Shown piece by piece: positions 1-5,207 of a DNA stretch of 5,298 bases; the first letter of the stretch is position 1; each line of letters opens with the position of its first letter. The translations under genes were made by a program, and so were the position numbers. The stretch spans positions 1-5,298 of the forward strand of contig RKRO01000073.1 of the NCBI GenBank assembly GCA_007571355.1. The letters run 5' to 3'. Below the pieces are notes generated by a model. The model did no database searches, was not told where the DNA came from, and was given only the letters and a program-made list of their open reading frames with translations. This DNA is from Candidatus Poribacteria bacterium. Its GTDB lineage: Bacteria > Poribacteria > WGA-4E > WGA-3G.

Positions 1-96
1 GTATTAGATGTGGCCCAACAGGAATCGGAGCCGAGTGTAGAGACGCTGGCGCCACAAGCAGGAAAATCTCGCCCCCCCCAAAAAAAGAAGCGGTAA
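1..96 (+). CDS. 3' end of an unidentified protein (partial at the window's left edge)
   Basis: A reading frame is open from the first base to a TAA at 94-96 and encodes the last 31 residues of a protein. The tail is acidic and glutamine-rich at first (VLDVAQQESEPSVE), then proline-rich and strongly basic (SRPPQKKKR), which looks like a disordered C-terminus. Too little is present to name a family. It does not resemble the C-terminus of MiaA, the usual upstream neighbour of hfq, although 31 residues cannot rule that out. The last codons run through eight C and seven A residues (72-86), a tract where length errors or real slippage are likely. One other forward frame also stays open here, to a TGA at 116-118. 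I prefer the frame ending at 96 because its composition is more protein-like. Confidence 0.5.
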   Translation, partial: VLDVAQQESEPSVETLAPQAGKSRPPQKKKR

Positions 97-112
97 TTGG
101 AGTGCTGATGAG

Positions 113-574
113 ATGCTGAAACAACATTTCGAGCAACCTGTCCGCTTCGTCACTTATACCGGTCTAAAGGACCTGTCCGTAGTCAGAACGAAACCCTATA
201 TAATATGGGGAAAAGAAGCCAAGGGTAAGACGATGATCGTGTCGAAATTAGACATTTTGTTTGCATTTCCGAAGGAAAAGATGTCCGACCTGAAACCGCA
301 TATAAAAGTCAGGGCACCGTTGAAAGCTGAGAACCTTCAACCGATTGAAACCGTAGCGGAACGGTACAGCGTTGATGACGAACTTCTTGGGCAAGCGAGG
401 GATAACAAATCCAACGTGAACATTGTAACGCGCGCCGGATACGTATTGAGCGGTTGGATCCAGCAATTTGACAAATATGTGCTTTACATGCGAATCGGCG
501 AAAAGATGGTGATCGTATACCGCCACGGTTTGTATGATTTCACAGTTGCTGGACAATCCGAAGACGCGTCATAG
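113..574 (+). CDS. Hfq-like protein with an apparent tandem pair of Sm modules
   Basis: The protein has 153 residues. Residues about 89-145 follow the Hfq plan: a short helix-like stretch (DELLGQARDNKS), an Sm1-like strand set (VNIVTRAGYVLSGWIQQFDKYVLYMR) and an Sm2-like end (MVIVYRHGLYDF). The Hfq landmarks are a G in the first turn, the [Q/E]xFD motif at Q118-D120 (compare ESFDQFV in Escherichia coli Hfq) and YRH at 136-138 in place of the YKH of Hfq. In Hfq these positions line the RNA-binding proximal face. Residues about 3-52 repeat the pattern weakly (PVRFVTYTG, then PYIIWGK, then MIVSKLDILFAF, with K45 at the YKH lysine position), so I infer a second, diverged Sm module. A basic and acidic linker of about 35 residues joins them. 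Hfq is normally a 70-100 residue hexamer subunit that binds small RNAs and mRNAs, so a two-module chain could form a three-subunit ring. The ATG at 113 has GGAG at 99-102 and no in-frame alternative before it. The Sm assignment of the C half is fairly firm; that of the N half is tentative. Confidence 0.75.
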   Translation: MLKQHFEQPVRFVTYTGLKDLSVVRTKPYIIWGKEAKGKTMIVSKLDILFAFPKEKMSDLKPHIKVRAPLKAENLQPIETVAERYSVDDELLGQARDNKSNVNIVTRAGYVLSGWIQQFDKYVLYMRIGEKMVIVYRHGLYDFTVAGQSEDAS

Positions 575-603
575 GTATCAATTTACGGACAAAATGGAAT
601 GTT

Positions 604-879
604 GATGCGGTCAATATTGGCTGGGATCATGTCGTTGTATTTTCTCAAAACGGCACTATGCTTGCTACGACGCTGAATTCAAGTCGCGCTACTCAGGATT
701 ACCGATTTACTGTGCATGTATGGGCTATCCCTGATAGGAAGTTGAATTTTACGCTCAAAGGGCATACGGATAAAGTTACGACCTTGGCGTTCACCCGTGA
801 TGGGAAAGTGCTTGCAAGTGGAAGTGATGACCACACGATTCGATTGTGGGATACCAGCACTGGGACTCAGATATTATAG
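604..879 (+). pseudogene. WD40 repeat gene fragment (two repeat units, no proper start)
   Basis: The frame from about 604 to the TAG at 877-879 encodes two WD40 units: one ending FTVHVWAIPD, then KVTTLAFTRDGKVLASGSDD through IRLWDTSTG. It matches residues about 535-620 of the intact WD40 gene downstream. Bases 769-794 are identical to 3337-3362, and protein similarity begins near base 620 (WDHVVVFSQN against GDVLVFSQN). The only ATG in the frame (658) lies inside the first unit. There is no ribosome-binding site, no signal peptide, and far too few units to close a propeller. The frame stops right after QIL, where the intact copy continues. I read it as a truncated relic of a paralogous or tandemly duplicated copy. 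A short expressed protein starting at 658 is possible but unlikely. Confidence 0.7.
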
Positions 880-1045
880 TGGATCCGAGAATTAATGGGA
901 CACTTTTAGGAAGAGAACCGCCACGAAGAAACATCCCCTTATCAGGCGGGCATCAGAGGGGCATCGCTTCGACGTGATGTGTTTCCATAACTTCGGGCTT
1001 TACGATAATCATGATGTCGTTAGATTTGTGAGCGGCAAGGGGCCT

Positions 1046-1072
1046 GTCGGGTTTCGCTGCGCTCTACCCGAC
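1046..1072. repeat. REP-like palindrome, GTCGGGT...ACCCGAC
   Basis: Seven-base perfect arms (GTCGGGT at 1046-1052 and ACCCGAC at 1066-1072) enclose a 13-base loop that contains GCTGCGC. The right arm continues as CTACG. The bases before the left arm (GGCCT) no longer pair with it, as if one end of a longer palindrome has decayed. Intergenic palindromes built on GTAGGTCGGGT and its complement are, from general knowledge, dispersed in several bacterial genomes. That this one is dispersed in this genome is an inference. Confidence 0.6.
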
Positions 1073-1111
1073 CTACGATGGATCAGGGTGATATGTCCGC
1101 TCAGCCCTTAT

Positions 1112-1137
1112 CCGAAAACCCTCCCATTTGGGTTCGG
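1112..1137. repeat. Inverted repeat / bulged hairpin
   Basis: The arms CCGAA+CCC (1112-1116 and 1119-1121, with two extra A bases between them) and GGGTTCGG (1130-1137) pair over eight positions around an eight-base loop. Competing pairings exist, for example CTCCC at 1121-1125 with GGGAG at 1136-1140. No run of T follows on either strand, so an intrinsic terminator is unlikely. It lies 40 bases from the palindrome and may belong to the same degraded repeat unit. Confidence 0.35.
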
Positions 1138-1169
1138 GAGTCCTGGGTGCTTTTGAGGAAATATTCAAA

Positions 1170-1305
1170 AATTTCAGAGTATTCAGAGTCCATCGGAAAA
1201 TTATAGGATTGTGAAAGCGGCTGGGAACGCTTGCTATGACTGATATTTGGGCAATTTTAGGTGTCCGTATTCGGAACTGTACCCTGAAAATTTCAGCGTA
1301 CTCAG
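1170..1305. repeat. Pair of direct repeats, AATTTCAGnGTAnTCAG type
   Basis: AATTTCAGAGTATTCAG at 1170-1186 and AATTTCAGCGTACTCAG at 1289-1305 differ at two of 17 positions, and both lie in A-rich surroundings. They are spaced 119 bases start to start. The second copy is followed immediately by GGAAAAGGAG and the GTG at 1322. They could be duplicated leader sequence or a repeated regulatory motif; I recognise no binding site. Confidence 0.4.
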
Positions 1306-1321
1306 GAAAAGGAGAAAAACA

Positions 1322-1402
1322 GTGAAAAAAAAGGGACGATCTCACTCCCAGCTGCACTGCGTGGACAGTTTGATGAATCAGAGAAGGATCAGGCAGAATT
1401 AG
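1322..1402 (+). CDS. Short GTG-started reading frame with an A8 slippery tract (possible broken gene start)
   Basis: GTG at 1322 is preceded by AAAGGAG (the GGAG at 1311-1314), which gives plausible spacing. The zero frame encodes 26 residues (VKKKGRSHSQLH...) and ends at TAG 1400-1402. The eight A bases at 1325-1332 followed by G contain the heptamer A_AAA_AAG in the correct zero frame. A -1 shift there opens a frame that runs to TAG at 1435-1437 and reads like real protein: TISLPAALRGQFDESEKDQA, then ELESDLGDMF. I cannot name that peptide. Because the next stretch is WD40 sequence in yet another frame, loss of one base in the A run of a decaying gene is the simpler explanation. Programmed frameshifting is the alternative. 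Confidence 0.25.
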   Translation: MKKKGRSHSQLHCVDSLMNQRRIRQN

Positions 1403-1414
1403 AGTCGGATTTGG

Positions 1415-1573
1415 GAGATATGTTTAGGGCATGTTAGTGGGGTGAATGCCCTGGCGTTTTCACCGGATGGGAAGACACTTGCAAGCAGCGGCGAAAACGG
1501 GGCTATCTTCCTCTGGCACCTACCCAAACAAAGATATTCCTGTTCAAGCAACTGCGTTTCATTTTTCCCGTAA
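1415..1573 (+). pseudogene. WD40 gene fragment (final repeat unit only)
   Basis: The frame LGHVSGVNALAFSPDGKTLA (from 1424), then SSGENGAIFLWHLP, is one complete WD40 unit. It runs to a TAA at 1571-1573, just 14 bases before the ATG of the intact gene. It corresponds to the last unit of that gene (residues about 706-739, GHVSRVETLAF to AIFVWNVPH). The preceding GDMF, in a different frame, corresponds to GEMF at 698-701 of the intact protein, so about ten bases appear deleted at 1424-1430. There is no start codon or signal peptide for this piece. Together with the fragment at 604-879 it preserves the order of a WD40 3' end. The tail after the unit (KQRYSCSSN...) is unlike the intact gene. Confidence 0.65.
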
Positions 1574-1587
1574 GAAGGAGCAAATCA

Positions 1588-3807
1588 ATGAAAACGAAAC
1601 ATATACTTGCCATTTTTATTTTATTGTTATTTTGCACGGTATTTCTCCGTGGTGTGATTGCCCAAGACAGTACGCAACGGTATTTACCCGAAGGTGCAAA
1701 AGCACGTCTCAGCAAAGGAGTGATCCGTGGCATAAGTTTTTCACCCGATGGTGCTCAAATTGCAGTCGGCAGTGCTACCGGCGTTTGGCTTTATGATGCG
1801 CACACCGGGGCTGAACGCGCCCTATTTACCGATCATGTATCAGAAACAGGGCTCGTGGCATTCTCGCCCGATGGTAAAATATTAGCGACTGTGTGGCTTG
1901 ACCGTCCAATCCTACTGTGGGATGTAGCTACCGGCAATCTTGTGAAATCCATCAGAGGAACGAGACCGGTGGATGTAGCTACCGGCAATCTTGTGAAATC
2001 CATCGAAAGACCAGTATTCTCGATACCGACAGTATTGAGAATACTTGAAGATAATAGAACCCTCCTCTGTGAATATAAGAACGGTTCCTTCCAATTATGG
2101 GATATTACAACTGGGCTTAGAATAAAGCATTTCAATCCGAGGTCTCCGTTGTATACAAGCCAGTTTAGACGCGTATGGACATCCACCTTCGGATCTAAGA
2201 TTATCACGGGTAGTTTATATCTTAATAAAATTCAGGACGATGGGGTTTATGCAGTTCTCTACAAGAATGGCAAAATTCGCTTGAAGAATGCCACGACCGG
2301 CAGGCATCTGAAGACGCTACGAGGAGGCCCCAAAGGTTACTACGGCACCCAATTAGTGTTCTCGCCAGATGGTGCCACTCTCGCTGCTAGTGGACATCCC
2401 GGGACCCAAGTGTTCTCGCCAGATGGTGCCACTCTCGCTTCTCGTATTTTTCTTAACACTATGCATCTCTGGGATGTTAGCAGCGGAAAATCACTGATAG
2501 ACTGGGATGTTAGCAGCGGGAAATCACTGATAGACTCAATGCAATACCTAAGAGCAGCAGGGATACCCATCTTCTCTGAAGATGGCAAAACTGTGGCTTA
2601 TCAGCAATTTTTGGATAAAGTTATGTTGTGGGATGTCGGAACGAAAACGTTTCGCACCATGTTTGGGAAGGATTTAGACGTTTCGATTCAGGAGTTGGCA
2701 TTTTCACCTGCTGATAATGATCGGGTTGCAAGTGCTTCCGCAAATGGTGAAATCCGAGTCTGGGATGCTAACACAGGTGAAGAGTTGGCTGCTTTTTCAA
2801 CGGGACATACACCACGGCTTACCGCGTTGGCGTTTTCGCCTGACGGCAACACGCTTGTGAGTGGACATGGTCGCAGGATTAAGTTGTGGGATGCGCTCAC
2901 CTTTACGCAACTTTCTAACGGTGTAGCCCCCAAGGCTCCGATTGACGCGTTGGTATTTTCACCCGACGGCAACACAGTAAACGGCATAAAAGCGTTTAGA
3001 TATGAAAAAGAAACCCGCGGTCTAATCATCAAGAAGGTCATCAACGAGGGGGTAAAGAGCACATTGAGTTCATGGAATGCGCGGACAGCAGATAAATTGT
3101 CCGATTTACCCATCGAATCATACCAAGGAGAAGCACCAGTGGTTGAGGCACCAATGATTCCTAATCAGCCCAGAACATCGTTTTCTCCTGTTGGTGATGT
3201 ACTTGTGTTTTCTCAGAATGGCAACAGGCTTGCCACAGCTGTAAATTCAAAACATGCGCCTGAGGCTTACCGATTCACTATACATGTATGGGATATCCCT
3301 GATGGGAATTTGAATTGTACTTTCAAAGGACATACAGATAAAGTTACGACCTTGGCGTTCACACGTGATGGCAAAACACTTGCCAGCGGGGGTGCCGATA
3401 GAACAGTTCAGTTGTGGGATATAAGCACCAAAACCCGTATCTTAAATCTCCCCTCAGGTAAGATTCGTGACTTAGCGTTTTCTACGGATGGTAAGATACT
3501 TGCAAGCATTGATAGTACTTACGCCATTGAACTGTGGGATGCTGCCACCGGCAATAAGCTAGCTTCTAGTGAAGGACAAAGCAATTATCGTAACGTTGTA
3601 TTAGCGTTCTCCACAGATAGCAAAATCCTCGCATGTGGAGGTCGGGACGGAACCATTTGGTTGTGGGATATTGCCACCGGTGAAATGTTCGCTACATACA
3701 AAGGACATGTTTCTCGGGTTGAAACACTCGCGTTTTCGTCAGACAGCAAAATGCTTGTAAGTGGCAGTGGGGATGGCGCAATTTTCGTCTGGAACGTCCC
3801 GCATTAA
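1588..3807 (+). CDS. Exported WD40 repeat protein, probable double seven-bladed beta-propeller
   Basis: The protein has 739 residues. The ATG at 1588 has AAGGAG at 1575-1580, seven bases upstream. Residues 1-25 form a signal peptide: basic MKTKH, a hydrophobic core at 6-20, and likely cleavage after GVIA at 25. C16 has no lipobox context. The rest is WD40 units of the form LAFSPDGKxLASG...IxLWDxxTG. I count about 14, with strand-b FS-DG motifs near residues 50, 92, 153, 200, 258, 329, 372, 416, 457, 541, 591, 631, 675 and 716. That number suits two seven-bladed propellers, with units 3, 4 and 9 degenerate. WD40 propellers are protein-interaction scaffolds and no catalytic domain is attached, so export to the periplasm or cell surface and partner binding are all that can be inferred. 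Repeated segments at residues 112-139, 257-284 and 295-316 are odd in-frame duplications. Unit 9 carries an insertion (about 466-490, RYEKETRG...) and a linker at 505-530. No promoter is clear upstream. Confidence 0.9.
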   Translation: MKTKHILAIFILLLFCTVFLRGVIAQDSTQRYLPEGAKARLSKGVIRGISFSPDGAQIAVGSATGVWLYDAHTGAERALFTDHVSETGLVAFSPDGKILATVWLDRPILLWDVATGNLVKSIRGTRPVDVATGNLVKSIERPVFSIPTVLRILEDNRTLLCEYKNGSFQLWDITTGLRIKHFNPRSPLYTSQFRRVWTSTFGSKIITGSLYLNKIQDDGVYAVLYKNGKIRLKNATTGRHLKTLRGGPKGYYGTQLVFSPDGATLAASGHPGTQVFSPDGATLASRIFLNTMHLWDVSSGKSLIDWDVSSGKSLIDSMQYLRAAGIPIFSEDGKTVAYQQFLDKVMLWDVGTKTFRTMFGKDLDVSIQELAFSPADNDRVASASANGEIRVWDANTGEELAAFSTGHTPRLTALAFSPDGNTLVSGHGRRIKLWDALTFTQLSNGVAPKAPIDALVFSPDGNTVNGIKAFRYEKETRGLIIKKVINEGVKSTLSSWNARTADKLSDLPIESYQGEAPVVEAPMIPNQPRTSFSPVGDVLVFSQNGNRLATAVNSKHAPEAYRFTIHVWDIPDGNLNCTFKGHTDKVTTLAFTRDGKTLASGGADRTVQLWDISTKTRILNLPSGKIRDLAFSTDGKILASIDSTYAIELWDAATGNKLASSEGQSNYRNVVLAFSTDSKILACGGRDGTIWLWDIATGEMFATYKGHVSRVETLAFSSDSKMLVSGSGDGAIFVWNVPH
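1921..2004 (+). repeat. In-frame partial duplication 1 in the WD40 gene
   Basis: Bases 1921-1953 are repeated exactly at 1972-2004 (33 bases, start-to-start distance 51), which gives DVATGNLVKSI twice (residues 112-122 and 129-139). The bases after each copy are related but diverged (GAACGAGACCGGT against GAAAGACCAGT), consistent with tandem duplication of about 51 bases followed by drift. The reading frame is kept. Confidence 0.9.
2356..2439 (+). repeat. In-frame partial duplication 2 in the WD40 gene
   Basis: Bases 2356-2385 recur exactly at 2410-2439 (30 bases, start-to-start distance 54), which encodes VFSPDGATLA twice (residues 257-266 and 275-284). The flank before each copy is also similar (GGCACCCAATTA against GGGACCCAA), so the original duplicated unit was larger than 30 bases. 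The result is one blade with two strand-b motifs. Confidence 0.9.
2470..2535 (+). repeat. In-frame perfect tandem duplication 3 in the WD40 gene
   Basis: Two adjacent 33-base units (2470-2502 and 2503-2535) differ by one base (A to G at the second unit's glycine-lysine junction). They encode WDVSSGKSLID twice in a row (residues 295-316). This is the most recent-looking of the three duplications and doubles the WD signature of one blade. Confidence 0.95.
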
Positions 3808-3835
3808 GGATTTGTATATTGTGTTAGCAATGGCA

Positions 3836-5023
3836 CTACGACTTTGCCTGTTGTGAAATGGATACAACTTCATCTCTAATTCGGCGTAAGGGGATATACA
3901 GACACAGCGTCGCGATGACCAAGATACCAGCCAGCACTGCGTAAGGATACGCTTCTTTTGCATACAGCCAGCCGCCGAGAAGAGGTCCCAAGATCCGTCC
4001 TAAACTTAAAAAAGCGTCCATAATGCCGATAGCAGTACCTTGCCCAATCTGAGTTTGCTTGGAAATCCACGATGTATTCGTCGGGCGGATCAATTGGTTA
4101 CCGATGCCAGCAATGGTGAGATACAACGTAAGCGAGGCAAAGGAGTCAGCTGCGAGCAATAGTGCCATGCCGAGTGCATTGAGCAGCAATCCCGTGAGAA
4201 CGATACTCCGCTCTCCAAACTTATTGATTAACCTCCCGAGCAATCCACCCTGCAGCGGCACCACAATCGCCCCCATAACCATGAACATCCATCCCATTTC
4301 CCGATTTCCATAGTTCCACTTATCTTCGATGAACAGTGGAAAAGTCATCTCCAAGCCTGCGAAACTGAAAGTTGAGAAGAATGCGACAAGAAATAGGGGA
4401 CTCAGTGGTGATTTTAAAGTCGTCTGATGCCATAATTCCCTGGGGGAGATCCATTCGTGTCGATCTTCACTGAGGCCTTTCCGGAGCGATTCTGGCAGTA
4501 AAATAAGCGCGAAGAGAAAGGTAAGTAACGACAGCCCGCCTGCAACAAAGAACGGCATGTTATGGCTGCCCATGATGCCACCGATCGCTGGGCCGAGGAT
4601 GAAACCGAGTCCCATCGCTGCGCCCATTAACCCCATCCCTCTGCCGCGTTCCTCTGATGTTGTTATATCAGCGACATACGCCATGACGCTGGGTAGCACC
4701 GCCGCTGAAGCGATACCCGCAGCACTGCGTGCAATGAAGAGCCAAACGTAATCCTTCGCCAACCCGAAACCAATTAAAGCCGCAGCATTCCCCAGCAGCC
4801 CAAGCAGAATCGCCGGTTTTCTGCCGTGTTTATCTGATAGCCTGCCCCAGATCGGTGCAAACAGCAGTTGCATCCCGGAGTAGATGGACATCAATATCGC
4901 AATTTCGATTTCGGTTGCCCCAATATCTTGGGCGTAATAGGCGAGGTTCGGAATGATGATGCCAAACCCAAGCATCACAAAAAATAGGGTTAAAAACAGC
5001 AGGAGAAGTCTTGATTTTTCCAT
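3836..5023 (-). CDS. Major facilitator superfamily transporter, DHA1-type drug:H+ antiporter
   Basis: The protein has 395 residues, the usual length for a 12-helix MFS carrier, and starts at the ATG complementary to 5021-5023. Helices lie at roughly 5-28, 41-59, 71-88, 93-115, 130-151, 157-176, 207-231, 242-262, 273-292, 297-315, 333-353 and 360-379. A charged cytoplasmic loop lies between the halves at 177-206. MFS motif A is clear at 60-70 (GRLSDKHGRKP), with a weaker second copy at 263-272 (GRLINKFGER). R99 with G103 in helix 4 fits motif B. GFILGPAIGG at 140-149 fits the antiporter motif C, echoed by GRILGPLLGG at 342-351. LPESL at 176-180 after helix 6 is also typical. These features suggest proton-coupled export of small molecules across the inner membrane, in the TetA/multidrug DHA1 group. 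The substrate cannot be read from sequence. No Shine-Dalgarno sequence is evident before the start. The gene is monocistronic as far as seen and converges on the WD40 gene. Confidence 0.9.
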   Translation of the reverse strand: MEKSRLLLLFLTLFFVMLGFGIIIPNLAYYAQDIGATEIEIAILMSIYSGMQLLFAPIWGRLSDKHGRKPAILLGLLGNAAALIGFGLAKDYVWLFIARSAAGIASAAVLPSVMAYVADITTSEERGRGMGLMGAAMGLGFILGPAIGGIMGSHNMPFFVAGGLSLLTFLFALILLPESLRKGLSEDRHEWISPRELWHQTTLKSPLSPLFLVAFFSTFSFAGLEMTFPLFIEDKWNYGNREMGWMFMVMGAIVVPLQGGLLGRLINKFGERSIVLTGLLLNALGMALLLAADSFASLTLYLTIAGIGNQLIRPTNTSWISKQTQIGQGTAIGIMDAFLSLGRILGPLLGGWLYAKEAYPYAVLAGILVIATLCLYIPLRRIRDEVVSISQQAKS

Positions 5024-5033
5024 CTAAAATAAG

Positions 5034-5047
5034 CGCGGAAACCCGCG
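5034..5047 (-). promoter_or_regulatory. Small hairpin in the leader of the transporter mRNA
   Basis: CGCGG (5034-5038) and CCGCG (5043-5047) pair around a four-base loop. In the minus-strand transcript this GC-rich stem ends ten bases before the ATG, where a ribosome-binding site would be expected. It could hinder or shape initiation, but the stem is only five base pairs and no effector site is visible. Confidence 0.35.
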
Positions 5048-5132
5048 GTGATGAGTCCACACCTTTTCTGCTCCGGTAGAATGTCTATCATTGGCGAGAT
5101 ATCAGAGCGATAGTAAAAATATAATATCGATT

Positions 5133-5162
5133 ATTATAACAGATTTGAGGAAATTGTATCAA
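5133..5162 (-). promoter_or_regulatory. Probable sigma-70-type promoter for the MFS transporter (extended -10)
   Basis: Read on the minus strand, TTGATA (5162-5157) lies 18 bases before a perfect TATAAT (5138-5133), which is directly preceded by TGT, giving an extended -10. The surrounding sequence is AT-rich. Transcription would begin near 5126 and leave a leader of about 100 bases before the transporter ATG at 5023. It is the best promoter match I found in the window outside coding sequence. Confidence 0.65.
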
Positions 5163-5164
5163 CT

Positions 5165-5181
5165 AAAAACGCAAGAGCGTT
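5165..5181 (-). terminator. Weak terminator-like hairpin on the minus strand
   Basis: On the minus strand AACGC, loop TCTT and GCGTT form a five-pair stem that runs straight into T5 (5169-5165). It sits immediately upstream of the transporter's -35 box, as expected for the end of a preceding minus-strand transcript. The stem is short and two of its pairs are A-T, so it may be a weak or non-functional terminator. Confidence 0.3.
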
Positions 5182-5186
5182 CCATT

Positions 5187-5207
5187 GTCAGCAGTCAGTC
5201 ATCAGTA
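5187..5207. repeat. Short degenerate tandem repeat, (GTCA/GCA/TCA)n
   Basis: The bases GTCAGCAGTCAGTCATCAGT form an imperfect run of GTCA and TCA/GCA words. Such runs occur in intergenic DNA of several bacterial groups. It marks this stretch as non-coding and has no evident function. Confidence 0.4.

Larger units (their letters stand above)
880..1321. other. Non-coding stretch between two WD40 gene fragments
   Basis: About 440 bases without a credible gene. Open frames on both strands are short, lack ribosome-binding sites and encode low-similarity, aromatic- and proline-rich peptides. What can be seen is a palindrome (1046-1072), a bulged hairpin (1112-1137) and two near-identical 17-base direct repeats (1170-1186 and 1289-1305). 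The stretch sits where about 240 bases of the intact paralogue (roughly 3442-3680) would be expected, so part of it may be inserted or substituted sequence. I see no transposase remnant and no clear terminal inverted repeats bounding it. Confidence 0.5.

Noticed and set aside
199..204. TATAAT inside the Hfq-like gene
   Set aside because: It is part of a well-supported coding sequence and no -35 element lies at a suitable distance.
1121..1150. TTGGGTTCGGGAGTCC as a tRNA T-arm
   Set aside because: No acceptor, D or anticodon arm can be built around it.
974..1156. Plus-strand open frame of 60 codons
   Set aside because: It runs through the palindrome and the hairpin, has no ribosome-binding site and has no recognisable motif.
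1073..1357. Minus-strand open frame of 94 codons
   Set aside because: No ribosome-binding site, unusual aromatic/proline/serine composition, and it crosses the hairpin, both direct repeats and the GTG-start region. It reads as chance openness of non-coding DNA.
1603..1662. Lipoprotein signal at C16 of the WD40 protein
   Set aside because: The residues around the cysteine (LLLFCTVF) do not form a lipobox and hydrophobic sequence continues after it. Cleavage after the alanine at 25 is more plausible.
1446..1796. Plus-strand frame of 116 codons overlapping the WD40 start
   Set aside because: It shadows the WD40 fragment and the intact gene, both of which show motifs in their own frames.
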